Source of the DNA: Hydrogenophaga pseudoflava NBRC 102511
GTDB lineage: Bacteria; Pseudomonadota; Gammaproteobacteria; Burkholderiales; Burkholderiaceae_C
Direction of reading: 5' to 3'
DNA length: 64,000 nt
Assembly (NCBI RefSeq): GCF_001592285.1
Contig: NZ_BCWQ01000019.1
Coordinates: 1-64,000 of the forward strand
Shown here: positions 52,657-64,000 of the stretch, in pieces
Numbering within the stretch: position 1 is the stretch's first letter
Layout of the letters: every line of letters begins with the position of its first letter
Notes under the pieces: generated by a model
What the model was told of the DNA's origin: nothing
Databases searched by the model: none
What the model saw: the letters and a program-made list of their open reading frames with translations, nothing else
Position numbers and translations under genes: made by a program

Positions 52657-53478
52657 ATGAGCATCACCTACAAAGACGAGGCTGGCATCGCCGGCATGCG
52701 CACGGCCTGTCGGCTGGCGTCCGAAGTGCTGGACTTCCTGACCCCGCACATCCAGCCCGGCGTGACCACACTCGAGATCGACCGCCTCTCAGCCGAGTAC
52801 ATGAAGCAGCAGGGCACGCGCTCGGCCACCGTGGGCTACCAGCCCCCGGGCTACCCGCCCTACCCGGGCCACCTCTGCACCTCGATCAACCACGTCGTCT
52901 GCCACGGCATCCCCAACGACAAGCCGCTGAAGAAGGGCGACATCCTCAACGTCGACGTCACCGTGATCACGCCGGAGGGCTGGTACGGTGACAACAGCCG
53001 CATGTTCCTCATCGGTGGCGAGGCCGCCTGCAGCGTGCAGGCCCGGCGGCTGACCCAGGTCACCTTCGAGGCCATGTGGAAGGGCATCGTGATGGTCAAG
53101 CCCGGCGTGCGCCTGGGCGACATCGGCCACGCGATCCAGACCTACGCCGAAGGCAACGGCTATTCCGTGGTGCGCGAGTTCTGCGGCCACGGCATCGGTC
53201 AGCGCTTCCACGAAGAGCCGCAGGTGCTGCACTACGGCCGCCCCGGCACGCTCGAAGAGCTCAAGCCTGGCATGACCTTCACCATCGAGCCCATGATCAA
53301 TGCCGGCAAGCGCGACATCAAGGAGATGGGCGACGGCTGGACCATCGTCACGCGCGACCGTTCGCTGTCTGCGCAGTGGGAACACACCGTGCTGGTCACG
53401 CCCACGGGCTACGAGGTGCTCACGCTCTCGGCCGGCAGCCCGCCCCTTCCCTCGTTCGTGACCACCACCGCCTGCTGA
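52657..53478 (+). CDS. map: Methionine aminopeptidase, type I
   Basis: A 273-residue enzyme removing N-terminal methionine from nascent proteins. The dimetal ligands lie in LNVDVTVITPEGWYGDNSRM (two Asp), EFCGHGIGQRFHEEP (His), TFTIEPMIN (Glu) and QWEHTVLVT (Glu). The substrate-pocket histidine is in VVCHGIPN. The ATG at 52657 is chosen. It is followed after 15 bases by glnD, a common neighbour in Burkholderiales. Confidence 0.96.
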   Translation: MSITYKDEAGIAGMRTACRLASEVLDFLTPHIQPGVTTLEIDRLSAEYMKQQGTRSATVGYQPPGYPPYPGHLCTSINHVVCHGIPNDKPLKKGDILNVDVTVITPEGWYGDNSRMFLIGGEAACSVQARRLTQVTFEAMWKGIVMVKPGVRLGDIGHAIQTYAEGNGYSVVREFCGHGIGQRFHEEPQVLHYGRPGTLEELKPGMTFTIEPMINAGKRDIKEMGDGWTIVTRDRSLSAQWEHTVLVTPTGYEVLTLSAGSPPLPSFVTTTAC

Positions 53479-53493
53479 TTCCGGAGCGCTCCC

Positions 53494-56169
53494 ATGGCTG
53501 AAGCTGCAGGCGATCTCGGCGCGCTGCGCCAGCGCTACCGCGAAGACAAAACCACCTTGTTCACCCAGCTGGGCGAACAGGGTTCATCGACCCGCGGCGT
53601 GCGCCGCACCCTGCAGCAACTGGCCCGGCTGACCGACGGCACGCTGCGCCAGCTCTGGACCAATGCAGGCTTCGGTCCCGGCTTCTCGCTCCTGGCTGTC
53701 GGCGGCTATGGCCGTGGCGAGCTGTTCCCGAACTCGGACGTCGACGTGCTGGTGCTGCTGCCCGACGGCGCGACGCCAGATGGCGATGAAGCGCTGAAGG
53801 CGCGTCTGGAGTCCTTCATCGGCGCCTGCTGGGACGTGGGGCTGGAAATCGGCTCCAGCGTGCGCACCGCCGCCGAATGCGTCGAAGAGGCCGTGCGCGA
53901 CGTGACGGTGCAGACCTCGCTGCTCGAATGCCGCCTGATTGTGGGCTCGCGGGCGCAGTTCACAGGCCTGGTGCGGCGCCTGGGCGAGGTCATGGACCCC
54001 AAGGCCTTCTTTGTGGCCAAGACGCTGGAAATGCGCCAGCGCCACACCAAGTACGAGAACACGCCCTACTCGCTCGAACCCAACTGCAAGGAGTCGCCGG
54101 GCGGCCTGCGCGACCTGCAGGTCATCCTCTGGGTGGCCAAGGCCGCCGGCCTGGGGCGCAGCTGGGACGAGCTGGCACGCCGGGGCCTGGCCACGCCGCT
54201 GGAGGTGCGCCAGATCAAGGCCAACGAGGCCCTGCTGAGCCTGATCCGCGCGCGGCTGCACCTGCTGGCCCACCGGCGCGAAGACCGGCTGGTGTTCGAC
54301 CTGCAGACCGCAGTGGCCGAGTCCTTCGGCTACAAGGCGCAGGCACCGGCCGCCGCCGGCCCGCACGAGCAGCCACCGGCGCCCACCGCCCGCCTGGCCC
54401 GCCGCGCCAGCGAGGAGCTGATGCGGCGCTACTACTGGGCGGCCAAGGCCGTGACCCAGCTCAACCAGATCCTGCTGCTCAACATCGAGGAGCGGCTGAA
54501 CAGCGACGAGAACGGCGCCGACCAGATGCGCCCGATCAACGAGCGCTTCTACGACAAGGCCGGCATGCTGGAAGTGGCCAGCGACCACCTCTACCTCCGG
54601 CAGCCGCACGCCATCCTCGAAACCTTCCTGCTCTACCAGACCACGGTGGGCATCAAGGGCCTGTCGGCGCGCACGCTGCGCGCGCTGTACAACGCGCGCC
54701 CGATCATGAACGGCGCCTTCCGCGCCGACCCGGTCAACCACGCCACTTTCCTGCAGATCCTGCAGCAGCCCGAGGGCATCACGCACGCCATGCGGCTGAT
54801 GAACCAGACCTCGGTGCTGGGCCGCTATCTCTGGGTGTTTCGCCACATCGTCGGCCAGATGCAGCACGACCTGTTCCACGTCTACACGGTCGACCAGCAC
54901 ATCCTGATGGTCCTGCGCAACGTGCGCCGCTTCTTCATCGCCGAGCACTCGCACGAATACCCCTTCTGCTCTCAGTTGGCCGCGGGCTGGGACAAGCCCT
55001 GGATCTTCTACGTGGCGGCGCTGTTCCACGACATCGCCAAGGGTCGCGGCGGCGACCACTCCGAGCTGGGTGCGCGCGACGTGCGCAGCTTCTGCCGCCA
55101 GCACGGCATCGCGCGCGAAGACGCCAAGCTGATCGAGTTCCTGGTGTCCGAACACCTGACCATGAGCCGCATCGCGCAAAAGGAAGACCTGAGCGACCCG
55201 GACGTGATCACCGCCTTCGCCCAGCGCGTGGGCAACGAGCGCTACCTCACCGCGCTCTACCTGCTCACGGTGGCCGACATCCGCGGCACCAGCCCCAAGG
55301 TGTGGAACGCCTGGAAGGGCAAGCTGCTGGAAGACCTGTACCGCTACACCCTGCGCGCCCTGGGCGGCCGCGCTCCCGACCCGGACGCCGTGGTCGAGGC
55401 GCGCAAGCGCGAGGCCCTGTCCATGCTGGCGCTGCACGCCCTGCCCCACCAGGCGCACAAGGCCCTGTGGGACACGCTGGACGTGGGCTATTTCATGCGC
55501 CACCAGGCCGACGAGATCGCCTGGCACACACGGGTGCTCACGCGCCAGCTGGCCATCAACGCACGCAGCGGCACCGGGGTGCCCCCCGACGCCGCCATCG
55601 TGCGCGCCCGCCTCTCGCCCGAGGGCGAGGGCCTGCAGGTGCTGGTCTACTCGCCGGACCAGAACGACCTCTTCGCCCGCATCTGCGGCTACTTCGACAA
55701 CGCCGGGTTCTCGATCCTCGACGCCCGCATCCACACCACCATGACCGGACACGCGCTGGACACCTTCCAGGTGGTGGCGCCCACGCTGTCGGAGCACTAC
55801 CGCGAGCTGATCGCGATGGTCGAAAACAAGCTCGCCAGCACCATCGACGAGCGCGGCCCGCTGCCGCCGCCCAGCAAGGGGCGGCTCTCGCGCCGGGTCA
55901 AGAGCTTCCCGATCACGCCACGGGTGGACCTGCGGCCGGACGAAAAAGCCCAGCGCTGGCTGCTGAGCATCTCCGCCAGCGACCGCGCCGGCCTGCTCTA
56001 CTGCATCTCGCGCGTGCTGGCCCAGCACCACATCAGCGTGCAGCTGGCCAAGGTCAGCACCCTGGGCGAGCGGGTCGAGGACACGTTCCTGATCAGCGGA
56101 CCCGAGCTGCAGGTCAACAAGCGCCAGATCGAAATCGAGACCGAACTGCTGGAAACGCTGGAGGGCTGA
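53494..56169 (+). CDS. glnD: PII uridylyltransferase / uridylyl-removing enzyme
   Basis: An 891-residue bifunctional nitrogen sensor. The nucleotidyltransferase domain has GGYGRGEL from G70 and SDVDV with D82 and D84. The central HD hydrolase has [16 protein letters not shown] with H512 and D513. Two C-terminal ACT domains ([20 protein letters not shown], then [20 protein letters not shown]) bind glutamine. All catalytic residues are in place. It controls PII uridylylation and thus glutamine synthetase and nitrogen genes. Confidence 0.97.
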   Translation: MAEAAGDLGALRQRYREDKTTLFTQLGEQGSSTRGVRRTLQQLARLTDGTLRQLWTNAGFGPGFSLLAVGGYGRGELFPNSDVDVLVLLPDGATPDGDEALKARLESFIGACWDVGLEIGSSVRTAAECVEEAVRDVTVQTSLLECRLIVGSRAQFTGLVRRLGEVMDPKAFFVAKTLEMRQRHTKYENTPYSLEPNCKESPGGLRDLQVILWVAKAAGLGRSWDELARRGLATPLEVRQIKANEALLSLIRARLHLLAHRREDRLVFDLQTAVAESFGYKAQAPAAAGPHEQPPAPTARLARRASEELMRRYYWAAKAVTQLNQILLLNIEERLNSDENGADQMRPINERFYDKAGMLEVASDHLYLRQPHAILETFLLYQTTVGIKGLSARTLRALYNARPIMNGAFRADPVNHATFLQILQQPEGITHAMRLMNQTSVLGRYLWVFRHIVGQMQHDLFHVYTVDQHILMVLRNVRRFFIAEHSHEYPFCSQLAAGWDKPWIFYVAALFHDIAKGRGGDHSELGARDVRSFCRQHGIAREDAKLIEFLVSEHLTMSRIAQKEDLSDPDVITAFAQRVGNERYLTALYLLTVADIRGTSPKVWNAWKGKLLEDLYRYTLRALGGRAPDPDAVVEARKREALSMLALHALPHQAHKALWDTLDVGYFMRHQADEIAWHTRVLTRQLAINARSGTGVPPDAAIVRARLSPEGEGLQVLVYSPDQNDLFARICGYFDNAGFSILDARIHTTMTGHALDTFQVVAPTLSEHYRELIAMVENKLASTIDERGPLPPPSKGRLSRRVKSFPITPRVDLRPDEKAQRWLLSISASDRAGLLYCISRVLAQHHISVQLAKVSTLGERVEDTFLISGPELQVNKRQIEIETELLETLEG

Positions 56170-56188
56170 GCGCCCTCCAGCTGTCCGA

Positions 56189-59100
56189 TCAGGCGGGGTG
56201 GCTCAGTGCGTTCGGGTCCCGCTCGTGGGCGCGCTCATCGCGCACCTGGCGGCCGAACAGGCGGGCGAAGAAGATGCTCAGGTCGTCGACGATGGTGAAC
56301 ACCGCCGGCACCACCAGCAGGCTCAGCAGGGTCGAGGTCACCAGACCGCCGATCACCGCCACCGCCATCGGCGAGCGGAAGCTGCTGTCCGCCGCCCCCG
56401 AACCCACCGCCACCGGCAGCATGCCGGCCACCATGGCAATGGTGGTCATGACAATCGGCCGCGCCCGCTTGTGGCAGGCATCCAGGATGGCTTCCAGCCT
56501 CGGCAGGCCGCGCTGGCGACGCGCCTCGATGGCGTACTCCACCAGCAGGATGGAGTTCTTCGACGCCACCCCCATCAGCATCACCAGGCCGATCAGCGAG
56601 GGCATGGAGAAGCTCTTGTTGGTCAGCAGCAGGGCCACGAAGGCGCCCCCGAAGGACATCAGCAGCGCGGGCAGGATGGTCAGCGGCATCAGGAAGGCCT
56701 TGAACAGCAGCACCAGCACGATGTAGATGCACAGCACGCCGGTCAGCATGGCCAGGCCGAAGCTGGCGAATAGTTCGCCCTGCACCTCGGCGTCGCCGAT
56801 CTCCAGCACCTGCACGCCCGGCGGCAGGTTCTGGATGCTGGGCAGCGCGTCCACCGCGGTCTTCATGTCGCCCAGCGGGATGCCAGCGAGCTCGACCTCG
56901 AAGTTGATGTTGCGCGAGCGGTCGTAGCGGTCGATCACGGCCGGGCCGCCGCCGAAAGTCAGCGTGGCGACCTGGCTGAGCATGACCGGGCCCTTGGCGC
57001 CGGGCACGGACAGGCGGCCCAGCACCTCCAGGTTCTCGCGCGCGGCGCTGTCGAGCTTGACCACGATCGGCACCTGGCGCTGCGGCAGGTTCAGCTTGGG
57101 CAGCGCACTGTCGTAGTCGCCCACGGTGGCGATGCGCAGCGTCTCGGCGATGGCCGAGCTGGTCACGCCCAGATCGGCGGCGCGCTGCAGGTCGGGCGTG
57201 ACGATGATCTCGGTGCGCACCAGCGCGGCCGACGACTGGATGCTGCCCACGCCGTTGATGGTGCGCAGGTCGCGCTCGATGGCGCGGGCCGCGGTCGACA
57301 GCGCGCTGGCGTCGTTGCCGGTGAGCGTCAGGATGTATTTCTCGCCCGAGCCGCCCAGGCCCACCTTGTAGCGCACGCCCGGCAGACCGGACATCACTTC
57401 GCGGATCTGGTTCTCGATCACCTGCTTGCGCGGGCGCTGGCCGCGCGGGTCGAGCTGGATGGTCAGCGCCGCCTTGCGCGACTCCTGCGCGCCCTGCGGC
57501 GCGAAGGGGTCGGTGCCGGCCGAGCCGGAGCCGATGGTGGTGTACACCGACTTGACGTGCTGCACCCCGTTCACGAGCACCCGCGCCCGTTCGGCGGTGG
57601 CCACGGTCTGCGCCAGCGTGGCACCCGGCGGCAGCTCCAGGTAGACCTGGGTCTGCGAGTTGTCGTCCGGCGGGATGAAGCCCTGGGGTAGCAGCGGGAT
57701 CAGCGCCAGCGAGCCGAAGAAGAAGAGGATGGCGCCGACCAGCGTCAGCCAGCGGTGGCGGATGCAGGCCGCGGCCCAGCGCTGGTAGGTGTCGAGCCAG
57801 CCGGGTTCGTTCTGGTTGGTCATCCAGGCCCAGAGGCCGCCGAGGAAGCGGTTGCTGCGCGCCCAGGCCGGCTGCTCCTTGGCGGTCACCACCGGCTTGA
57901 GCAGGTAGGCCGCCATCATGGGCGTGAGCGCGCGCGCCACCACCAGCGAGGCGAACACCGCCAGCGCGGCCGTCCAGCCGAACTGCTTGAAGAACTTGCC
58001 CGGAATGCCGGCCATGAAGGCCGTGGGCAGGAACACCGCGATCAGGGTGAAGGTGGTGGCGATCACGGCCATGCCGATCTCGTCCGCCGCTTCCATGGCC
58101 GCCTGGTACGGCGTCTTGCCCATGCGCATGTGGCGCACGATGTTCTCCACCTCCACGATGGCGTCGTCCACCAGGATGCCGATGACCAGCGACATGGCCA
58201 GCAGCGTGACCACGTTGATGGTGAAGCCCATGTAGTGCATGCCGATGAAGGCCGGGATGGCCGACAGCGGCAGGGCCACGGCCGAGACCACGGTGGCGCG
58301 GAAGTCGCGCAGGAACAGCCAGACCACCAGCACCGCCAGCAGGGCGCCCTCGTACAACAGGGTCATGGAGGCGTTGAACTCCTCCTCCACCGGCGTCACG
58401 AAGTCGAACGACTCGGTGATCTGCAGGTCCGGACGGGCGGCCTGCAACTCCTTGAGCCTGGCGCGCACGCCCTGCCCGACCTCCACCTCGCTGGCACCCT
58501 TGCTGCGCGCCACCTCGAAGCCGACCACCGGCTTGCCGTCCAGGAAGGCCGCCGCGGTCGGCTCGGCGATGGTGTCCTTCACGGTCGCGATCTGGTCCAG
58601 CCGGATGCGACGGCCATCGGACAGCGAGAGCTCCAGCGCGGCCAGCTCCTCGGCCGACTTCATCGCCGAGAGCGTGCGCAGCGGCTGCTGGCTGCCGCCG
58701 ATGTCGGCGCGGCCGCCCGCGCTCTCGATCTGCACACGGGCCAGCTGGCGCGATATGTCGGCCGCGGTGGCCCCCAGCGCCTGCAGCTTGAGCGGGTCCA
58801 GCAGGATCTGCACCTCGCGGTTGACGCCGCCCACGCGGTTGATCGCACCCACGCCACGCACCGACAGCAGCAGCTTAGCCACGTCGTTGTCGACGAACCA
58901 GGAGATGGCCTCGTCGTCCATCTTGTCCGAGCGCACCGTGTAGGCCAGCACCGCACCACCGGCCAGCTCCAGCTTGTTGACGATGGGCTCGCGCAGGTCG
59001 GTGGGCAGGTCGCCGCGCACCTTGGCCACGGCCGAGCGCACGTCGTCCAGCGCTTCCTGTGTGGGTTTCTCGATCCGGAACTCGGCCGTGATCGAGACCG

Positions 59101-59362
59101 TGCCGTCCTGCACCTTGGTGTAGATGTGCTTGAGGCCCTGCAGCGACGCCAGGCTGTTCTCGATCTTGCGCGCGACGTCGTTTTCCAGCTGGTTGGGTGC
59201 GGCACCCGGCAGGCTGGCGACGATGGTGATGTTGGGCACGTCCAGGTCGGGGAAGTTCTGCACCTTCATCGCCTGGAACGAGAACAGACCGGCGAGCGTG
59301 AGCATGACGAACAGCATCGCCGCCGGAATCGGGTTGCGGATGGACCACGCGGAAACGTTCAT
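56189..59362 (-). CDS. RND efflux pump inner-membrane transporter (HAE1-like)
   Basis: A 1057-residue proton-driven exporter of the AcrB superfamily with twelve membrane helices and two large periplasmic loops. The N terminus MNVSAWSIRNPIPAAMLFVM and the proton-relay helix VIGILVDDAIVEVENIVRHM (paired aspartates) are diagnostic. The GFIPPDDNSQTQVYLELPPG region marks the second half. It shares the operon with a lipidated adaptor and an outer-membrane factor, giving a complete tripartite pump. Substrates are unknown. Confidence 0.94.
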   Translation of the reverse strand: MNVSAWSIRNPIPAAMLFVMLTLAGLFSFQAMKVQNFPDLDVPNITIVASLPGAAPNQLENDVARKIENSLASLQGLKHIYTKVQDGTVSITAEFRIEKPTQEALDDVRSAVAKVRGDLPTDLREPIVNKLELAGGAVLAYTVRSDKMDDEAISWFVDNDVAKLLLSVRGVGAINRVGGVNREVQILLDPLKLQALGATAADISRQLARVQIESAGGRADIGGSQQPLRTLSAMKSAEELAALELSLSDGRRIRLDQIATVKDTIAEPTAAAFLDGKPVVGFEVARSKGASEVEVGQGVRARLKELQAARPDLQITESFDFVTPVEEEFNASMTLLYEGALLAVLVVWLFLRDFRATVVSAVALPLSAIPAFIGMHYMGFTINVVTLLAMSLVIGILVDDAIVEVENIVRHMRMGKTPYQAAMEAADEIGMAVIATTFTLIAVFLPTAFMAGIPGKFFKQFGWTAALAVFASLVVARALTPMMAAYLLKPVVTAKEQPAWARSNRFLGGLWAWMTNQNEPGWLDTYQRWAAACIRHRWLTLVGAILFFFGSLALIPLLPQGFIPPDDNSQTQVYLELPPGATLAQTVATAERARVLVNGVQHVKSVYTTIGSGSAGTDPFAPQGAQESRKAALTIQLDPRGQRPRKQVIENQIREVMSGLPGVRYKVGLGGSGEKYILTLTGNDASALSTAARAIERDLRTINGVGSIQSSAALVRTEIIVTPDLQRAADLGVTSSAIAETLRIATVGDYDSALPKLNLPQRQVPIVVKLDSAARENLEVLGRLSVPGAKGPVMLSQVATLTFGGGPAVIDRYDRSRNINFEVELAGIPLGDMKTAVDALPSIQNLPPGVQVLEIGDAEVQGELFASFGLAMLTGVLCIYIVLVLLFKAFLMPLTILPALLMSFGGAFVALLLTNKSFSMPSLIGLVMLMGVASKNSILLVEYAIEARRQRGLPRLEAILDACHKRARPIVMTTIAMVAGMLPVAVGSGAADSSFRSPMAVAVIGGLVTSTLLSLLVVPAVFTIVDDLSIFFARLFGRQVRDERAHERDPNALSHPA

Positions 59363-59372
59363 GGCCGGTCCT

Positions 59373-60524
59373 TCACTGCGCGATCTTCACGAGGTCGCCC
59401 TCGTTGAGGAAGCCGGCGCCCTGCACCGCCACCGTCTCGTCGGCCTTCAGGCCCTGCAGCACCTCCACGCGGTCACCCGCGCGGCGCCCGGTGTCCACCT
59501 TGCGCTGCCCGGCCTTGCTGTCGGCGCCGATCACGAACACGTAGTTGTGGCCGTCGCGCACCACGATGGCCTGCGCCGGCACGGTCAGCGCCTGGCTGCT
59601 GCCGATCTGGAACTGGCCGCGCGCGAAGGTGCCAGCCTTGAGTTCGGTGTGCTTGGGCAGATCGGCGAACACCAGCACGTTGCGGGTCTGCGGATCGGCC
59701 GTGGGCGCGATGGCGCGCACCGTGCCCGCCACGGTCAGGCCGCTGGCCGCCGTGACCTCCACCTTCTGGCCCACCTTGACCTGGCCGACCTCGGCCGGCG
59801 TCACCTCGGCGCGCCACTCCATGCGGCTCTGCCGCACCAGGCGGAACAGCTCCTGCCCGGCGCCGGCCACCGCACCCACCGTGGCCGTGCGGGCCGAGAT
59901 CACGCCGTCGTCCGGCGCGCGCACCTGGGTGTTGCCCAGGCGCACCTGGCTGGCGGCGTAGGCGGCCTTGGCGGCTTCGAACTGCGCCCGCGTCACCTTT
60001 TCCTGCGTCAGGTACTGGGCGATCTGCGACTTGGACAATGCCCCGGTGTTCTCGATCGAGCGTGCCCGGTCGGCATCGGCCTTGGCGCTCTCGGCCGCGG
60101 CCTCGGCCTGCATCAGCGCGGCCTTGCCCTGCAGGCTCTCGGCCTCGGTGGTCTCGCGGGCGAAGGTGGCCAGCACCTGGCCCTTCTTCACCACATCGCC
60201 GATGTTCACGTTCACGGTGGCCAGGCGCAAGCCCGGCACCTCGGCGCCCACGCTGGCCTCCTGCCAGGCGGCGATGTTGCCGTTGGCCTGCAGCTGCAGT
60301 GCCAGGCTGGCGGTTTCCGGCTTGGCGGTGCTCACCGTCATTGCGGGCTTGGGCGCTGCTGCGGGGGCGGCGCCCTCGGCTGCGGGCGCCGCCGGGCCGG
60401 CAGCCGCCCCTTCGGCGGGCTTGTCGCTGCCGCCGCAGGCCACCGCGAGCACCGAGGACAACAGCAGCACGGCCGCGAGGCGGCCCGAGGAATCAACGGA
60501 CAGTTGGCGCATGGTCTTCTTCAT
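59373..60524 (-). CDS. RND efflux periplasmic adaptor (membrane fusion protein)
   Basis: A 383-residue HlyD/AcrA-family adaptor. An N-terminal lipoprotein signal ends in LAVAC with C30 as lipid anchor, then an Ala/Pro-rich stretch. The lipoyl-like halves (SVGAEVPGLRLATVNVNIGD and VRAPDDGVISARTATVGAVA) flank a helical hairpin. It links the inner-membrane pump to the outer-membrane factor. It starts by an ATGA overlap with the upstream outer-membrane factor gene and ends ten bases before the pump gene. A start four codons later (MRQLSVD) is possible. Confidence 0.93.
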   Translation of the reverse strand: MKKTMRQLSVDSSGRLAAVLLLSSVLAVACGGSDKPAEGAAAGPAAPAAEGAAPAAAPKPAMTVSTAKPETASLALQLQANGNIAAWQEASVGAEVPGLRLATVNVNIGDVVKKGQVLATFARETTEAESLQGKAALMQAEAAAESAKADADRARSIENTGALSKSQIAQYLTQEKVTRAQFEAAKAAYAASQVRLGNTQVRAPDDGVISARTATVGAVAGAGQELFRLVRQSRMEWRAEVTPAEVGQVKVGQKVEVTAASGLTVAGTVRAIAPTADPQTRNVLVFADLPKHTELKAGTFARGQFQIGSSQALTVPAQAIVVRDGHNYVFVIGADSKAGQRKVDTGRRAGDRVEVLQGLKADETVAVQGAGFLNEGDLVKIAQ

Positions 60525-61957
60525 GAGGCTTGGCGCACCGGTTCCGGCGCGATCTGGGGGTCAAAACCGCCGCCCAGGGCGACGTACAGGGCGATCCAGG
60601 TGTTCAGGTGGTCCAGCTGCAGCGCCACAGCGCCGCTGTCGGCGTTGAGCTTGAGCCGGCGGGCCTCCTCCAGTTCGTTGAGGTTGGCCAGACCCACGCG
60701 GTAGCGCGCCTCGGTGGCCTCGAACGAACGGGTGTAGCCCGCGACGGCCTGCTGGCTGGCCACCAGCTGGGTGCGCAGCGTGTCCAGCGCCACCAGCGAC
60801 TGCTCGACCTCGGCGATGGCGCGGCGCAGCACATTGGCGTAGCCGATGGCCGCCGACTCGTAGCGCGCGGCAGCGGCCTCGGCCGACGCGTTCAGGCCAC
60901 CGCGGCCGATCAGCGGCAGGTTCAGCACCAGCGGACCGACCGACCAGGTGTTGAAGGTCGTGCTCTCGCCACCGGTGGTGAAACGGTTGCGCAGCACGTT
61001 GCTGCTCAGGCTCAGGCTGGGCCAGAGCGCGGCACGGGCCACGCCCACGCCCTCGGCAGCGGCCACCAGCTCTTGCTGCGCGCGGGCCACGTCGGGCCGC
61101 TGGCGGATCACTTCCAGCGGCACGGCCGACACCGCCAGTGCCGATCCGGCCGCAGTCGGATCGGGCAAGGCGCCGCTGGCCCCCAGGCGCTCGCGCAGAG
61201 CCGGCTCGTCGGCACCCACCAGCGCCACGATGGCCTTGAACTGCTGCTCGCACTGGCGGTGCTGTTGCGCCAGCCGCGCCTCAGCGTCGGCCTGGCCCGC
61301 CCGCGCCAGCGCCGCGGTGGCCGGCGCCAGCAGACCCGCTCGCTCGGTGTCGGCCGCGCTCTGGGCGGTGATGCTGCGTGAGGCGCGGTCGCTGTCGATC
61401 ACGGCCTTCTGCGCCAGGCAGGAGCGCCAGCTCAGGTACAGCCGCGCCGTCTCGGCCGCCATCAGCACCCGGGCCTCGTGCCAGCCGGCCTGTGCGGCGT
61501 TCGCCTGGGCCGAGGCCTGGCGCACCGACGAGGCGTTCTGGCCCCACAGGTCGATCGCCCACGAGGCCTGCAGGCCCACGTTCATGCCGGTGCCCAATGG
61601 CGCGCTGGCGTCCACGCCGCGGTAGGCGCCGGCCGTCAGCCCCACCTGGGGCAGCGTGGCGCTGTCGGCGCCGGCCAGTGCCGCACGCGCCGCAAACACC
61701 TGGGCCCGGGCAGCCATGATGCTGGCGCTGCCCTGCTGGGCCTGACCGATCAGCTCAGGCAGCCGGGGGTCTCCCAGGCGCGACCACCAGTCGACCAGCG
61801 AGGTGGTCTGGCCCTGGTGGGGCACGGCGGGTGCGAACCAGGCCTTGGGCAGGCTGGACTCCACCATCTGCACACTGCGTTCGGGCGGCGGCCCCATGCC
61901 CGCACAGGCGCTCAGGCCCAGCGCACCCAACAGAATAAGAAGTGGTTTCATTTGCAT
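60521..61957 (-). CDS. RND efflux outer-membrane factor lipoprotein (NodT/OprM type)
   Basis: A 478-residue outer-membrane channel subunit. The lipoprotein signal MQMKPLLILLGALGLSAC places C18 as the lipidated residue. Two repeated TolC-like halves follow, for example TSLVDWWSRLGDPRLPELIG in the first and VVPLEVIRQRPDVARAQQEL in the second (ISAVPLEVIRQRPDV-type OprM repeat). It is first in the operon, ahead of the adaptor and pump genes. An ATG two codons downstream is an alternative start, and no clear Shine-Dalgarno decides between them. Confidence 0.93.
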   Translation of the reverse strand: MQMKPLLILLGALGLSACAGMGPPPERSVQMVESSLPKAWFAPAVPHQGQTTSLVDWWSRLGDPRLPELIGQAQQGSASIMAARAQVFAARAALAGADSATLPQVGLTAGAYRGVDASAPLGTGMNVGLQASWAIDLWGQNASSVRQASAQANAAQAGWHEARVLMAAETARLYLSWRSCLAQKAVIDSDRASRSITAQSAADTERAGLLAPATAALARAGQADAEARLAQQHRQCEQQFKAIVALVGADEPALRERLGASGALPDPTAAGSALAVSAVPLEVIRQRPDVARAQQELVAAAEGVGVARAALWPSLSLSSNVLRNRFTTGGESTTFNTWSVGPLVLNLPLIGRGGLNASAEAAAARYESAAIGYANVLRRAIAEVEQSLVALDTLRTQLVASQQAVAGYTRSFEATEARYRVGLANLNELEEARRLKLNADSGAVALQLDHLNTWIALYVALGGGFDPQIAPEPVRQAS

Positions 61958-62037
61958 TCAGACGAAATGCCGCGTTGCAGCGCAACAAAGTAATCGAGCA
62001 TAGCGAAGCCGCGGCCCGCTTCAGAGGACTTTTTGTT

Positions 62038-62577
62038 TCAGTTTTTTTCGTTTTCCGTCACACCCGGCGCCACCACTTCGGTGAAACCGAAGCGGGTGAA
62101 GTCGCGCACGCGCATGGGATACAGCGTGCCCATCAGGTGGTCGCACTCGTGCTGCACCACGCGGGCGTGGAAACCCTCCACCTCCCGTTCCAGCCGGCTG
62201 CCGTCCGCGGCAAAGCCCTGGTAGCGGATGCGCCGCCAACGCGGCACGACGGCCCGCAGCCCGGGCACCGAGAGGCAGCCCTCCCAGCCCTCCTCCTCTT
62301 CACCGCCCAGCGGGGTGATGACAGGGTTGATCAGCACCGTGCGCGCCACGACGGGCGCATCCGGATAGCGCGGGTTGGGCGCGCCGGTGCCAAAGATCAC
62401 CACCTGCAGGTCCACGCCGATCTGCGGTGCCGCCAGGCCGGCACCGTTCGCGGCAGCCATGGTCTCTTCCATGTCGGCCACCAGCTGGTGCAGCTCGGGG
62501 GTGTCGAAAGTCTGCACGGGCTGGGCGATCCGCAGCAGCCTGGGGTCGCCCATCTTGAGGATCGTGTGAATGGCCAT
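62038..62577 (-). CDS. def: Peptide deformylase
   Basis: A 179-residue Fe/Zn peptidase removing the formyl group from nascent proteins. All three family motifs are present: [18 protein letters not shown] (metal Cys) and QHECDHLMG (two metal His and the catalytic Glu). It is an additional-copy candidate since def usually neighbours fmt, which is not seen here. It lies 80 bases upstream of the efflux operon and is divergent from the cytochrome gene. Confidence 0.95.
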   Translation of the reverse strand: MAIHTILKMGDPRLLRIAQPVQTFDTPELHQLVADMEETMAAANGAGLAAPQIGVDLQVVIFGTGAPNPRYPDAPVVARTVLINPVITPLGGEEEEGWEGCLSVPGLRAVVPRWRRIRYQGFAADGSRLEREVEGFHARVVQHECDHLMGTLYPMRVRDFTRFGFTEVVAPGVTENEKN

Positions 62578-62690
62578 GAGAAAGCGGCGGTATTGGGGTT
62601 TTGCCCGGGTGGCGCGCGATTGTGGCGCAGCTAGAGTGGGCAGAGATACCCACCCCTGTAATTGCTGCCACCACGTTGTCAGGAGGACCC

Positions 62691-64000
<1,310 letters not shown>

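Noticed and set aside
56160-56178. GGAGGGC-N5-GCCCTCC hairpin at the end of glnD as a terminator
   Set aside because: A 7-bp stem without a T-run that partly lies in the coding sequence. Too weak to call.
53584-56726. Long frames on the minus strand (53584-56031) and in a second plus frame (53877-56726) over glnD
   Set aside because: The glnD frame carries all three domains and their motifs. The others are low-complexity shadows.
57755-59407. Open frame of 550 codons on the plus strand opposite the RND pump gene
   Set aside because: Arg/His/Gln-rich shadow with no motif. The minus-strand pump is unmistakable.

Overview
The window is GC-rich and shows the gene content and synteny of a betaproteobacterium of the order Burkholderiales, most likely family Comamonadaceae. 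The reasons are the mltG-tmk-holB-pilZ-tatD string, the yciB-bolA-parvulin string, the map-glnD pair, tripartite tricarboxylate (Tct) membrane genes, and GC-rich interspersed hairpins of the type common in Comamonadaceae. The genus is not determined. No tRNA, rRNA, CRISPR array, transposase or integrase was found.

Positions 1 to about 8,580 are accessory DNA that looks like part of an integrated mobilizable or conjugative element (or plasmid backbone) whose left end lies outside the window. It holds a short RadC/JAB protein, an SSB, a DUF932 protein, and a complete mobilization module. That module is a leftward StbA/TraK-like - StbB/TraL-like - TraM-like operon, an oriT-like intergenic region with an IncP-like nic sequence, and a rightward TraJ/MobB-like protein translationally coupled to a MOB-type relaxase. 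It is followed by a broken LysR-HTH/SMC-like-ATPase chimera, two small unknown genes and an AlpA-type regulator with a repeat cluster upstream.

From about 8,580 the sequence reads as chromosome. A consensus LexA box precedes a 2H phosphoesterase, a TadA-haloalkane dehalogenase fusion and an LD-carboxypeptidase. Next come a class III cyclase-FHA protein, a penicillin acylase, an EF-hand protein, and a polar amino-acid ABC transporter operon with an embedded AstE-like deacylase. After these are a CRP-like palindrome with a possible 42-residue membrane protein, tctBA without tctC, and the mltG-tmk-holB-pilZ-tatD-ankyrin string divergent from ygfZ.

From 29 to 45 kb: an NRDE protein, a YbgC-GNAT fusion, an HSL-type esterase, an Fe-type alcohol dehydrogenase, a small lipoprotein, a DedA-like protein, a TerB-like protein, yciB-bolA-parvulin, and a GntR-linked operon (glutamine-synthetase-like ligase, class III aminotransferase, regulator) behind two nested palindromes. 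A DUF1624/hydrolase pair and rlhA follow. From 45 to 64 kb: hemerythrin with an FNR-like dyad, a purL-phyH-DUF808 string, an outer-membrane protein, map-glnD, a complete RND efflux operon, def, a small cytochrome c, and the 3' part of ligA running off the end.

Many operons are tightly packed with ATGA or GTGA overlaps, and these were used to choose starts. Family assignments come from recognised motifs and length. No database search was run.
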